The notes below the pieces were generated by a model. The model was not told the DNA's origin, made no database searches, and saw nothing but the letters and a program-made list of their open reading frames with translations. Of a stretch of 64,000 nt of DNA, positions 45,525 through 54,041 are shown one piece after another; position 1 is the first letter of the stretch, and every line of letters begins with the position of its first letter. Made by a program: the position numbers and the translations under genes. Source of the DNA: Thioclava pacifica DSM 10166 (GTDB lineage: Bacteria; Pseudomonadota; Alphaproteobacteria; Rhodobacterales; Rhodobacteraceae); assembly GCF_000714535.1 (NCBI RefSeq), contig NZ_AUND01000001.1, positions 310,001-374,000 of the forward strand. The letters are read 5' to 3'.

Positions 45525-45835
45525 TGCTGTTTAGGGTGACGGAAACCGCAGCAGACGTGTAGACGAGAATTCCCGGAGACCTGAATAAATCAGGTGGGCG
45601 CCAGGTACCGAGGCCAGGACCCCGGCAGAGCCAGCTCCCTCAGGAATGGTATAGGCCACTGGAAAAGGGTCTTTCACAGAAAGAGCAGTAACCGTCGAGC
45701 CCACAGATAGGCGTGCGATCGCGCTCCGACAAGGGGGGATGGCAAAGCCTCGCCACTGCGACACCTTGGCGCTTGGCGCGTGGGGGCATCCCTCTACCTT
45801 GGAAGGCGGAATTTGCCGCGAACAGGGAGATTTTC
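45525..45835. other. 311-base region without a recognised gene
   Basis: No clear coding gene is found. A leftward frame at 45764-45531 (77 codons) and another at 45849-45640 lack good ribosome binding sites, and their products look like nothing I know. The composition differs slightly from the flanks. A leftward transcript would end at the bidirectional terminator at 45496, so a small RNA is possible. Confidence 0.5.
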
Positions 45836-46186
45836 ATGAGCGATTTCAAATCTGCCGAGCCGGGCGCTGCGCGGCCCGGTCTGGCTGCCGTGTTTGAGCG
45901 GCTCTGGCGCGTCGAAGTGTTGCGCTACGAGGTGCTCGTGGGCGCGCTTTTGTTGCCGGTGCTGGTGGCGGGCCATGCGCGGCTCATGGACTATCTCGTC
46001 TACGTGCTGCTCGCCCTTGCACTCTTCGCGGGCGAGAGCTTCCGGGTGATGGGCGCAGGCCTGTTGCACCATGTCGCGCCCGAGGGCATGGCCGAGGCCG
46101 CAACCCTGTTGCGCGGGGCCGAGCTGGGTGTGACGATCCTGCGCGCGGCACTGATCCTGCTGGTGATCTCGGTTCTGGCCTTCTGA
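45836..46186 (+). CDS. small three-helix membrane protein, possibly a degenerate DgkA-like fold
   Basis: This 116-residue protein has a polar N-terminus and three hydrophobic helices. Layout and spacing recall diacylglycerol kinase DgkA: RYE before helix 1 (DgkA RQE), a glutamate at the end of helix 2 and a polar loop before helix 3. The DgkA motif ExxNxxxE reads ESFRVMGA here, so the catalytic Asn and second Glu are missing. The homology is my visual alignment and is weak. GGGAG precedes the ATG. Confidence 0.55.
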   Translation: MSDFKSAEPGAARPGLAAVFERLWRVEVLRYEVLVGALLLPVLVAGHARLMDYLVYVLLALALFAGESFRVMGAGLLHHVAPEGMAEAATLLRGAELGVTILRAALILLVISVLAF

Positions 46187-46213
46187 GCGGAACGCCGCGC
46201 TATCTGGACTTTT

Positions 46214-46228
46214 GTTCACACTTCGTTC
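46214..46228. promoter_or_regulatory. LexA (SOS) box upstream of mmcB
   Basis: GTTCACACTTCGTTC is an exact GTTC-N7-GTTC site ending 11 bases before the mmcB start. It is in the position expected for repression by LexA. Confidence 0.8.
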
Positions 46229-46239
46229 ATGTTTGGCGC

Positions 46240-46698
46240 ATGGCCCAGATTCCGCTTTCCGATCTCCAGCCCGGTCAGGTGCTTGCCCGAGGTACGGCGC
46301 GCGCTCTCAGCGCGCTCGGGCTCGATTGCATCGCCGAGATGCCGCTGCGCCCGCGCCTGCGCGCCGATCTGATGGCGATCGACCGCAAGGGCGAGATCTG
46401 GATTGTCGAATGCAAGTCGAGCCGCGCCGATTTCACCTCGGACCGGAAATGGGACGGCTATCTGGACTGGTGCGATCGCTATTTCTGGGCGGTCGATCAG
46501 GAGTTTCCGACCGATCTGTTGCCCGAGGGCACGGGGCTCTTCATTGCCGACGGCTACGGCGCAGAGATGATCCGCGAGGCGCCGCTGTCGAAACTCGCGC
46601 CCGCGCGGCGCAAGGCGCTCACGCTCGATTTTGCCCGTGCCGCGGCGCGCAGGCTGCACCGGCTCTGCGATCCGGGGGCAGGGCAGATCGGGCTCTAG
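46240..46698 (+). CDS. mmcB: MmcB family DNA repair protein
   Basis: This 152-residue protein has a restriction-endonuclease-like core: an Asp in RADLMAID and IVECKSS supply a PD-(D/E)xK-type pattern, followed by KWDGYLDWCDRYFWAV. MmcB was found in Caulobacter as an SOS gene needed for resistance to mitomycin C and linked to the ImuAB-DnaE2 mutasome. The perfect LexA box at 46214 agrees. Its end is four bases from the convergent DUF6324 gene. Confidence 0.88.
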   Translation: MAQIPLSDLQPGQVLARGTARALSALGLDCIAEMPLRPRLRADLMAIDRKGEIWIVECKSSRADFTSDRKWDGYLDWCDRYFWAVDQEFPTDLLPEGTGLFIADGYGAEMIREAPLSKLAPARRKALTLDFARAAARRLHRLCDPGAGQIGL

Positions 46699-46702
46699 CG
46701 GC

Positions 46703-46912
46703 TCAGCGCTTCTTGCCCTTGGAGTCCTTCATCATCTCGCGCGCGGCTTCGGCAGCTGCCTGAAGCTCTTCGGCGATCTCTTCGGCCTCTTCGGGGTCGA
46801 AATCGAGCGGCAGTTCGACGCCGTCTCCCTCGATATAGATGCGCACCATCCCCAACGAGGTCGGGCCGATCTGGAGATTGGCGGCGATATCGCTTTCCTT
46901 GTCGATGCTCAT
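46703..46912 (-). CDS. DUF6324 family small acidic protein
   Basis: This 69-residue protein begins MSIDKESDIAANLQIGP and continues through LDFDPEEAEEIAEELQAAAE, the DUF6324 pattern of Rhodobacteraceae, with a basic tail KGKKR. AGGAG precedes the ATG at 46912. Its function is unknown. Confidence 0.75.
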   Translation of the reverse strand: MSIDKESDIAANLQIGPTSLGMVRIYIEGDGVELPLDFDPEEAEEIAEELQAAAEAAREMMKDSKGKKR

Positions 46913-47042
46913 CGGAAACTCCTGAGAGGTTGGCTGGAAAATGCACCTAACGCCCGCAGCGCCCGCAGGCAAGACTTGGTGCGAATTTCTCGCCATCGAG
47001 CCCTTGCAATCCCGAGCGCCTCGGTCTATTTCCCGCGCCAGT

Positions 47043-47119
47043 GCCGCCTTAGCTCAGTTGGTTAGAGCGCTGGATTGTGGATCCAGAGGTCCCCCGTTCA
47101 AGCCGGGGAGGCGGTACCA
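47043..47119 (+). tRNA. tRNA-His (GTG anticodon), CCA encoded
   Basis: A full cloverleaf is present: acceptor GCCGCCT/AGGCGGT, D stem GCTC/GAGC, anticodon stem CTGGA/TCCAG with loop TTGTGGA (anticodon GTG at 47077-47079), T stem CCCCG/CGGGG and TTCAAGC loop. The discriminator is A73 and CCA is encoded. The base before position 1 is T, so the G-1 found in most bacterial tRNA-His is not encoded. This is the variant known from an alphaproteobacterial clade with an altered histidyl-tRNA synthetase. Confidence 0.96.
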
Positions 47120-47423
47120 CTCCTCCCCGCAAATCATTCAGATAACTCTGCTCAGTCCCTTGGGCTCTGTTTCGTTTTCCGGGCTTAGGCAACCTCAATA
47201 CTTCCAAACGGGGTGGCCCGAGTCGGTCGCGCGGGATGACCTGCCACGGGTCTTTCATCCAGCCGTGACCGCAGCCCGGTTGGTGTTTGCGCCGATCGGC
47301 GCCGGTTGAGCAATCTTGCCGGAGCGTCGCTATTTTTGCAGTCTGGGTGATGAAATGCTGTAGCGCGCTGGACTTTTTTCTGCGCGGATCAATCTTGTAG
47401 CTTTCGCTGGTGCGGGGAGACGA
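47120..47423. other. 304-base region between tRNA-His and the LOV gene
   Basis: I see no gene, attachment-site duplication, integrase remnant or clear operator here. It presumably contains the LOV gene promoter. Confidence 0.55.
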
Positions 47424-47975
47424 ATGGCCGTCCTTCAAGATTTCGATTTGCCGGAGGGGCTCGTCTCCTATTGCGATCGCTCGAATGTGGCCTTGTCGAT
47501 CGCCTCGATGGAGCTCGAGGACGCGCCGCTCGTCTATGTCAACGACGCCTTTCTTGATCTGACCGGCTACGCCGCCGAGGACGTGCTGGGCCACAATTGC
47601 CGGTTTCTTCAAGGCGGCAAAGCCTCGGACGAAGAGCGCGGGGCGATGCGCGACTTCATCGAGGACGGTTCGGTCGCCGCTGGGCGGTTCCGGGTCGTCA
47701 ACGAACGCAAGGACGGAACGGCGTTCGAGAATTTCGTCTTCATGTCCCGGCTGCGTGACCGGTCGGGACAAACCCGGCTGATCCTCGGCTCTCAATTCGA
47801 CCTGACACAGGCGGCCGAGCGGGCGCATCTGCGCGACAATGATGCCGAGCTCTTGCGCAACACCACCGATCTCGCGGCGATCTCGCGCGGCTTCGGGCTG
47901 GCGATGATCGGCTCGGCAAAAGTTCTGTCCGAGAGTGTCTCGACCATGGCCACCATCATCTATCGCGAGGGCTAG
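47424..47975 (+). CDS. short LOV-domain blue-light photoreceptor
   Basis: This 183-residue protein is a LOV-type PAS domain with short flanking helices. The flavin-adduct motif HNCRFLQG (cysteine about C59) is intact, and the preceding YVNDAFLDLTGYAAEDVLG and following RKDGTAFENFVFMSRL are typical. FMN binding and blue-light photochemistry are therefore expected. There is no effector domain. It must signal through a partner, most simply the kinase encoded 74 bases downstream. Confidence 0.88.
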   Translation: MAVLQDFDLPEGLVSYCDRSNVALSIASMELEDAPLVYVNDAFLDLTGYAAEDVLGHNCRFLQGGKASDEERGAMRDFIEDGSVAAGRFRVVNERKDGTAFENFVFMSRLRDRSGQTRLILGSQFDLTQAAERAHLRDNDAELLRNTTDLAAISRGFGLAMIGSAKVLSESVSTMATIIYREG

Positions 47976-48049
47976 GGGATGGGGCGTGGCACATCGCTTT
48001 CCCGCAGTCGCGGGATGCGCTTGACCCGCGCGGCTTCGCGGGGGTGCGC

Positions 48050-51000
48050 ATGAACGCAGCGGCGCAGGATCCGCTCTATGTTGTCGGGATCGGTGCTTCG
48101 GCAGGTGGCCTCGAAGCGCTGCGCGAGTTGCTCGAACCTGCGCAGGCCGATGATCCTTGCGCCTATGTCGTGGTCCAGCATCTCGATCCCAATCACGAGT
48201 CGCTTCTGGCCGAGTTGCTCGATCGCTCCACCGCGCTTGGTGTGCGCCAGGCGCGCGATGGCGAGACGCTGCGCGCAGGTCATGTCTACACGATCCCACC
48301 GGGGGCAGGGCTCGAGATCCGCGACGGCAAGCTCCATCTGGCGCAATTCACCCAGCCGCGCGGGCTGCGACGTCCGATTGACGATTTCTTCGAGAGCCTC
48401 GCGATTGATCGCGGCGTGCGCGGGGTGAGCGTCATCCTGTCGGGCACCGGTACAGATGGCTCGGTCGGGCTGCGCGCGGTCAAGGAGCATGGCGGTTTCT
48501 GCATCGCGCAGGATGCCAGCGCGCGTTACGACTCGATGCCCAGTTCGGCGGTGGCCACGGGGATGGTCGACGTGGTCTGCCCACCCTCTGAGGTCATTGC
48601 GCGGATCGCGGACTATCGCGAGGTCGATCCCGCCCGCGTCAAGGCGGTGCCCGTATCGGGTTCGCTGGCCGAGATCTGCGCGGCTCTGCATCGCCTCACC
48701 GGGCATGACTTTTCGCATTACAAGCGCTCGACGCTGGAGCGGCGCATCCAGCGCCGGATGCAGGTGGTGGGGCTGGTCGACAGCAAGGCCTATCTCGCGC
48801 GGCTCGAAGCGGAACCTGACGAGCCGCTCGCGCTTTTGGGCGATCTGCTGATCAACGTCACCCGCTTCTTCCGAGACACCGATCATTTCGAGGCGCTGCA
48901 CCGCGAGGTGATCGCGCCGATGGTGGCGCGTGCGGGCGACGGTCAGGAGCTGCGGGTCTGGGTGCCGGGCTGTTCAAGCGGCGAGGAGGCCTATTCGATC
49001 GCGATGATGATCGATCAGGCGATCATCGCCTCTGGAAAGGCGCTCGATTTTCAGCTTTTTGGCACCGATATCGACGAGCGCATGCTGGGGATCGCGCGGG
49101 CGGGGCGCTACCCGGTCTCGGCACTGCTCGACCTGCCCGAGGAGATGCGCGAGGCGTATGCAATCGGGCGCGACGGCAGCTTCCAGATCTCGACTGCCCT
49201 GCGCGACCGGGTACGGTTCTCGCCGCATTCACTGATCAAGGATCCGCCGTTTTCGAGGCTCGACCTGGTCTCGTGCCGCAACCTGCTGATCTATTTCGGC
49301 GACAAGTTGCAGGCGCGGGTGCTGCCGATCTTCCATTACGCACTCAATCCCGGCGGCTATCTCTTTCTCGGCCCCTCCGAGAGCGTGGGACGGTTCGATG
49401 CGCTGTTCGCGCCTGTCGATGGCGCCTTGCGCATCTTCGAGAGCGTCGGCCCGCGCTCTCCCTATCCGGCGGAACTGCCGACCAATCGCGACCCGGTACG
49501 GCGGATTTCCACTCCGCCGCACTCGCCTCAAGCACAACAGAAGAAAGACTGGACCGGAACCGTGGCTAGCAATCGCATCCTGGACCTTTACGCCCCCGCT
49601 ACGCTGCAAGTGGACCGCAATGGCGCGATCCTTGCCGCGACCGGGCGGCTTGGCCGTTACATCGAAGTGGACCCGTCCGAGACCGGGCAGGGCCATGCGC
49701 AATCTGTGGCACGACCGGGACTGCGCGAGGCAATCTCCACGGTGATCCGCGAGGCCTCCGGCGCAGGTGTGCGCAAGGTGGTGCGCGATGTCGAGGTGAT
49801 CTCGGAGACGGGGCGGCAGAAGGTCGACGTTCTGGCCGATCCGCTCAGTGACGAGACGATCCTGATCGTGTTTCGCGACCGTGCCGCCTTCGAGCCCATC
49901 ACCGAGGACGATATCGACGAGATCGCGCCTTCGGAAAGCCATGTGCAGGTGCTCGAGGCAGAGTTGCGCGCGACCCGCAACCGGCTGCGCAGCACGGTTG
50001 AGGAGCTTGAGACCGCGAACGAGGAGCTCAAATCCTCGAACGAGGAAATGATGTCGATGAACGAGGAGCTTCAATCGACCAATGAGGAGCTCGCCACCGT
50101 CAATGACGAGCTCAAGACCAAGGTCGAGGAGCTTTCGGCGGCCAATGCCGATCTGCGTAACATCTTCGATTCCAAGCTGCACGCGATGGTGACGGTGGAC
50201 CGCCGCAAGCGGTTGCGCAATTTCACCGATGGCGCGGCCGAAGTGATCCGGCTGCGCGCCTCCGATCGCGGACGGCCGCTGAGCGATGTCCAAAGTTCGC
50301 TCGATCAGCCCGAGGTCTTGAGTGAGCTGATCGATGCCGTGCTCGCGGGTGGCGCGCCCGCTGCGGTGCGGGTGAGCGCGCAGAGCCTCGGCAAGGTCTG
50401 GTCGCTTTCGGCCACGCCTTATCTCAACGCGCGTGGCGAAATCGCCGGTGCGACGCTGATCTTCACCGATGTCACGCAGGCGCTGGAGCTGGAGAACGAA
50501 CTGGCGCGCAAGGGCGAGCGATTGCAGCTCGCGCTCGAGATCACCAAGGTCGGCGTCTGGTCGCTCGACCCCGAGACCAATCTTGTCGAGATCGACGACA
50601 TGATCGCGGCTTTCTACGGGCTCGTGGAAGGCGCGACCCTGCCTGCGGAGGCCCTGTTCGCGCGCATCGTTCCGGCCGATCGCGACCGGGTTGCGGCGGC
50701 GATCGCGGAGGCGATCTCGCAAGATCAGAATTTCGACGCCCATTTCGAGCTTAGCCTGCCCGATGGCAGCTCCCGCCATCTGCGCGGGGTGGGGAGATTG
50801 ATGGAGGAAGGCGGGCGCAAGCGGCTGCTGGGCCTCAATGTCGACATCACCAACGAGCAGGAGACCGCGCAGATGCGCGAGCTGATGCTGCGCGAGATGA
50901 ACCATCGGGTGAAGAACCTCTTCTCCATCGTCTCGGGCATGTTGCGCATCGCCGGGCGCACCGCCGAAAGCCCGCGCGCGCTCGTCGAGGATGTCAGCCA

Positions 51001-51466
51001 CCGGATCAACGCCCTTGCCCGTTCACACGATCTGGCGCGGACGCGGCGGCTTGGACAGGCGATTTCGCTGGGTGACGTGGTCCGCACGACGCTCGCGCCC
51101 TATGGCGATCCGGAGACGTTCACGATCGAGGGGCCGGAGGTTTTCGTTTCGACGCAAAGCCTGACCGCACTGGCGCTCGTGTTTCACGAATGGAGCACCA
51201 ATGCCGCGAAATACGGCGTGCTGGGACCGCTCCAGGGGCGGCTGGAGATCCGTTGGAGCCTTGATGATGACGACTGCGTGACGATGACATGGAACGAGAT
51301 CTATGATGAGGCGTTCGATGTCGAGACTCGGAGCGAAGGGTTCGGTTCGACGCTCATCGACATTTCCGCCCAGCAGATCGGAGCGGATATCGAGACGCAA
51401 CAGACCCCGCAAGGGCGTGGATACAGGATCACATTCGCGCATGACCCCGACGCCGAGCAGGATTGA
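48050..51466 (+). CDS. CheB-CheR-PAS-PAS hybrid with HWE-type histidine kinase
   Basis: This 1138-residue protein has, in order, a CheB-like methylesterase domain (GIGASAGGLEAL, catalytic serine about S17; HLDPNH; GTGTDGSVGLRAV), a CheR N-terminal helical part (from about 205), a CheR methyltransferase domain (VPGCSSGEEAYSIAMM near 305; FSRLDLVSCRNLLIYF), a long coiled coil of repeated NEEL units (about 630-705), two PAS domains (about 710-940) and an HWE/HisKA_2 kinase (EMNHRVKN with H952; FHEWSTNAAKYG; MTWNE). The CheB part has no receiver. It lies between the LOV protein and a receiver. ATG at 48050 is preferred over GTG at 48044. Confidence 0.9.
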   Translation: MNAAAQDPLYVVGIGASAGGLEALRELLEPAQADDPCAYVVVQHLDPNHESLLAELLDRSTALGVRQARDGETLRAGHVYTIPPGAGLEIRDGKLHLAQFTQPRGLRRPIDDFFESLAIDRGVRGVSVILSGTGTDGSVGLRAVKEHGGFCIAQDASARYDSMPSSAVATGMVDVVCPPSEVIARIADYREVDPARVKAVPVSGSLAEICAALHRLTGHDFSHYKRSTLERRIQRRMQVVGLVDSKAYLARLEAEPDEPLALLGDLLINVTRFFRDTDHFEALHREVIAPMVARAGDGQELRVWVPGCSSGEEAYSIAMMIDQAIIASGKALDFQLFGTDIDERMLGIARAGRYPVSALLDLPEEMREAYAIGRDGSFQISTALRDRVRFSPHSLIKDPPFSRLDLVSCRNLLIYFGDKLQARVLPIFHYALNPGGYLFLGPSESVGRFDALFAPVDGALRIFESVGPRSPYPAELPTNRDPVRRISTPPHSPQAQQKKDWTGTVASNRILDLYAPATLQVDRNGAILAATGRLGRYIEVDPSETGQGHAQSVARPGLREAISTVIREASGAGVRKVVRDVEVISETGRQKVDVLADPLSDETILIVFRDRAAFEPITEDDIDEIAPSESHVQVLEAELRATRNRLRSTVEELETANEELKSSNEEMMSMNEELQSTNEELATVNDELKTKVEELSAANADLRNIFDSKLHAMVTVDRRKRLRNFTDGAAEVIRLRASDRGRPLSDVQSSLDQPEVLSELIDAVLAGGAPAAVRVSAQSLGKVWSLSATPYLNARGEIAGATLIFTDVTQALELENELARKGERLQLALEITKVGVWSLDPETNLVEIDDMIAAFYGLVEGATLPAEALFARIVPADRDRVAAAIAEAISQDQNFDAHFELSLPDGSSRHLRGVGRLMEEGGRKRLLGLNVDITNEQETAQMRELMLREMNHRVKNLFSIVSGMLRIAGRTAESPRALVEDVSHRINALARSHDLARTRRLGQAISLGDVVRTTLAPYGDPETFTIEGPEVFVSTQSLTALALVFHEWSTNAAKYGVLGPLQGRLEIRWSLDDDDCVTMTWNEIYDEAFDVETRSEGFGSTLIDISAQQIGADIETQQTPQGRGYRITFAHDPDAEQD

Positions 51467-51470
51467 AACG

Positions 51471-51830
51471 ATGAGTGGTGAGGTTCTTCTGGCCGAAGAC
51501 GAGGCCGTTGTCGCGCTCGATCTGCAATTCATGCTTGAGGATATGGGCGTGCAGGTGCGCGGGCCCTGTGCGACGGTGCAGGCGGGGCTCGATCTTGTGG
51601 CGGAACGTCTGCCCGATATGGCGATCCTGGATGTTATGCTCGCCGATGGCGAGGTCTACGAGCTGGCCGACAAGCTCCACGATGCCAAGGTGCCGATCCT
51701 GTTTCATTCAGGCCATGCCGACGCGCATCACCTTGCCGCGCGCTATCCCGGTGCCGCGATCTGCCCCAAACCCGCGATGCCTTCCGAGATCGAGGCGAAG
51801 GTCTCGCAATGGCTCGCTCAGTCCGGCTGA
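51471..51830 (+). CDS. single-domain response regulator
   Basis: This 119-residue receiver has the acidic pair in LLAEDEAVVALD, the phospho-acceptor aspartate in DMAILDVMLADG, and late Ser (FHSGH) and Lys (ICPKPA) residues. No output domain is present. It begins four bases after the HWE kinase gene and is very likely its phosphoryl target, as is common for HWE kinases. Its end overlaps the convergent LysR gene by 13 bases. Confidence 0.9.
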   Translation: MSGEVLLAEDEAVVALDLQFMLEDMGVQVRGPCATVQAGLDLVAERLPDMAILDVMLADGEVYELADKLHDAKVPILFHSGHADAHHLAARYPGAAICPKPAMPSEIEAKVSQWLAQSG

Positions 51831-52711
51831 GCGCCTGCTGAAGGCGCTTGCGCGATCCGGTCGAGAAAAGCCCGCGCCGCGTGGCTGACGTGATGCTCGC
51901 GATGGCGCAGCGCGTAGAAGGGGCGGGGCGGCAGGGCGAGCGGCCAGCGATGCAGCGTCCCGATCCGCAGCGAGCGCGCGACCACATGGGCCGACAGGAT
52001 CGTCATCCCGGCGCCGGATTCCACAGCGCTCAACACCGCCTCGTTTGAAGGTAGCACCAGCGGATCGCGCATCTGCGCGGCTGTTAGCCCGTGCGGGGCC
52101 AGCGCCGCCTCGGCGCTCGAGCGCGTCCCCGATCCCTCTTCGCGCAGCACCCAATCGCCCGCGCGCAAGGTCGCCGCGTCAAGGCGGTCAGGCGGAGGGG
52201 CGGCGCTTACCAGCATCAGTTCATCCGCGCCTATCCGGCGACGCTCCAGCTTCGGCTCGTCGATCTCGCCCTCCACCAGAGCCAGATCGAGCGCCCCCTC
52301 GCGGATCTTCGCGGCCGCCTCCTGACTGTTGCCGATCTCGAGGGTGACCGCGATGCCGGGACGCGCCTTGCGGAAGGCCGCGATATGGGGCGGTAACCAG
52401 TAGCCCGCGATGGTCTGGCTCGCGACCATCCGAATATGGCCGCGCTCAAGCCCGCGGGTCTCGGCCAACATTGCTTCGGCCTCGGCGATCCGCGCCAGAA
52501 CGGCCCGCGCCTCGGGCAGGAAGGCGCGGCCCTCCTCGGTCAGAACGATCCCGCGTCCGATCCGGTCGAAGAGCTTCACGCCGTGGCGCGCCTCCAGCGC
52601 CGCGATCGCGGCCGAGGCGGTCGATTGGGTCATGTTCAGCTTATGGGCGGCGTGGGTCACATGCTCCATCTCGGCGACGGTGACGAAGACGCGAAGCTGC
52701 TCAGGGGTCAT
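51818..52711 (-). CDS. LysR-family transcriptional regulator (YeiE-like)
   Basis: This 297-residue regulator has its winged helix at residues 1-60 (LRVFVTVAEMEHVTHAAHKL, MTQSTASAAIAALE) and an effector domain from about 90. It is divergent from yeiH across 119 AT-rich bases, the arrangement seen for yeiE/yeiH and taurine or sulfite-linked regulators. Control of yeiH is inferred. GAGG precedes the ATG. Confidence 0.9.
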   Translation of the reverse strand: MTPEQLRVFVTVAEMEHVTHAAHKLNMTQSTASAAIAALEARHGVKLFDRIGRGIVLTEEGRAFLPEARAVLARIAEAEAMLAETRGLERGHIRMVASQTIAGYWLPPHIAAFRKARPGIAVTLEIGNSQEAAAKIREGALDLALVEGEIDEPKLERRRIGADELMLVSAAPPPDRLDAATLRAGDWVLREEGSGTRSSAEAALAPHGLTAAQMRDPLVLPSNEAVLSAVESGAGMTILSAHVVARSLRIGTLHRWPLALPPRPFYALRHREHHVSHAARAFLDRIAQAPSAGAQPD

Positions 52712-52830
52712 CTTGGCCTCATTAATCGAATAAAGCGATCATAATCATAAAAACATTTCGTTTGAAGAATGAAAGCGCCGGGGCAATTACTCGACATACG
52801 AATTTGCTGCGATCGCGAAAGGATGCTGCC

Positions 52831-53895
52831 ATGGCGCTTCAGATCTCTCTCCCTCAAGCCCTGCGCGCTCCCCATCTGCGGTTGCGCGAGATCGCCCCGG
52901 GTCTGGTGCTGAGCATCGGTGTCGCGGCGCTGGCCGAGGTCGCTGCACGTGCCGAACAGGTGGCCTTCGGGGCGCAATGGCTTGAACCATTGGTGCTGGC
53001 GATCCTGATCGGCGCGATGGTGCGGACCTTCTGGAAACCGCAATGGTTCTTCCTGTCGGGCATCTCCTTCTCGGCCAAGACCGTTCTTGAAATCGCGATC
53101 GTCCTGCTTGGCGCGTCGGTGAGCGCGCAGACGCTGCTCTCTGTCGGTCCGGAGCTGCTGATCGGTATCGTCGCGGTGGTCGCGCTCGTCGTGCCGGGCG
53201 CCTACCTGCTGGGCCGCGCGCTGGGTCTGCCCGCGCGCATGGCGCTGCTGATTGCCTGCGGCAACGGGATCTGCGGCAACTCCGCGATCGCCGCTGTCGC
53301 CCCGGTGATCGAAGCCGATAGCGATGATGTGAGTGCCTCCATCGCGTTCACCGCGGTTCTGGGCGTGGCCGTCGTGCTGCTGCTGCCGCTGTTGGGCCAC
53401 GCGCTGACGATGGGTTCGGTGCATTACGGCATCCTGTCGGGCCTGACGGTTTATGCCGTGCCGCAGGTGTTGGCCGCCGCCGCGCCGATGGGCCATAGCG
53501 CGATCCAGATCGGCACGCTGGTGAAGCTGGTGCGGGTTTTGATGCTTGGCCCGATCACGGTGGTGCTTTCGCTCATCGCGTCGCGCCTGCCCGAAGAGGG
53601 GCGCAATCCCAATGCTTCGGGCAAGGTTCGCAAGGGGCTGATGCCGCCGCTCTTCATCCTCGGCTTTCTCGCAATGATCGCGGCGCGCTCCTTTGGGGTG
53701 CTTCCGCAGGCGGCACTGGCGCCGATGGGGCAGGGGGCGTCGATCCTCACGGTGATCGCCATGGCCGCGCTGGGGCTGGGTGTCGATGCGCGCGCAGTGG
53801 CCGCTGCCGGCCCGCGGGTGATCGCGACGGTGACGCTTTCGCTCGTCCTGCTGGTCGGGTTGGGGCTGGCGCTGGTGGCGCTGCTCGCCGGCTGA
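52831..53895 (+). CDS. yeiH: YeiH/TauZ family putative sulfate exporter
   Basis: This 354-residue membrane protein has about ten hydrophobic helices. The family signature GNGICGNSAIAAVAPVI (around residue 145) is present, with GASVSAQTLL upstream and ALGLGVD near the C-terminus. Members are proposed sulfate or sulfite exporters linked to sulfonate breakdown. The ATG at 52831 follows AAGGA. Only the divergent LysR gene supports a specific role here. Confidence 0.85.
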   Translation: MALQISLPQALRAPHLRLREIAPGLVLSIGVAALAEVAARAEQVAFGAQWLEPLVLAILIGAMVRTFWKPQWFFLSGISFSAKTVLEIAIVLLGASVSAQTLLSVGPELLIGIVAVVALVVPGAYLLGRALGLPARMALLIACGNGICGNSAIAAVAPVIEADSDDVSASIAFTAVLGVAVVLLLPLLGHALTMGSVHYGILSGLTVYAVPQVLAAAAPMGHSAIQIGTLVKLVRVLMLGPITVVLSLIASRLPEEGRNPNASGKVRKGLMPPLFILGFLAMIAARSFGVLPQAALAPMGQGASILTVIAMAALGLGVDARAVAAAGPRVIATVTLSLVLLVGLGLALVALLAG

Positions 53896-54008
53896 TCGCT
53901 CCATTCGATCAAAAGAAGGTCAGGGGGGCTGCAATTTCGCACGCCCCCCTGTGCAGTGTCCGCGCATTGATCGGAGCGGGAGGCGGGATAACTGGTCGGG
54001 GGAAAAGA

Positions 54009-54023
54009 TTAGCACGCTAACTG
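54009..54023. promoter_or_regulatory. MarR-type operator upstream of the marR-emrB-emrA operon
   Basis: TTAGC-AC-GCTAA is a perfect palindrome, continued by CTG, ending 18 bases before the marR start. A copy with two mismatches (TTAGCGCCCTAACTG) lies at 63208 before the amino-acid permease. Autorepression is inferred. Confidence 0.65.
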
Positions 54024-54041
54024 TATTCCCCAGAGGCTCCG

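Noticed and set aside
45531-45764. A 77-codon leftward frame as a protein gene
   Set aside because: No ribosome binding site, no recognisable domain and an overlapping rival frame; kept only as part of the unexplained interval.
47043-47119. tRNA-His as an integration site for a mobile element
   Set aside because: No integrase gene and no duplicated tRNA 3' end were seen within the window.
47049-48299. A 416-codon minus-strand frame across tRNA-His, the LOV gene and the CheB start
   Set aside because: It crosses a tRNA and two recognised genes; composition is that of a shadow frame.
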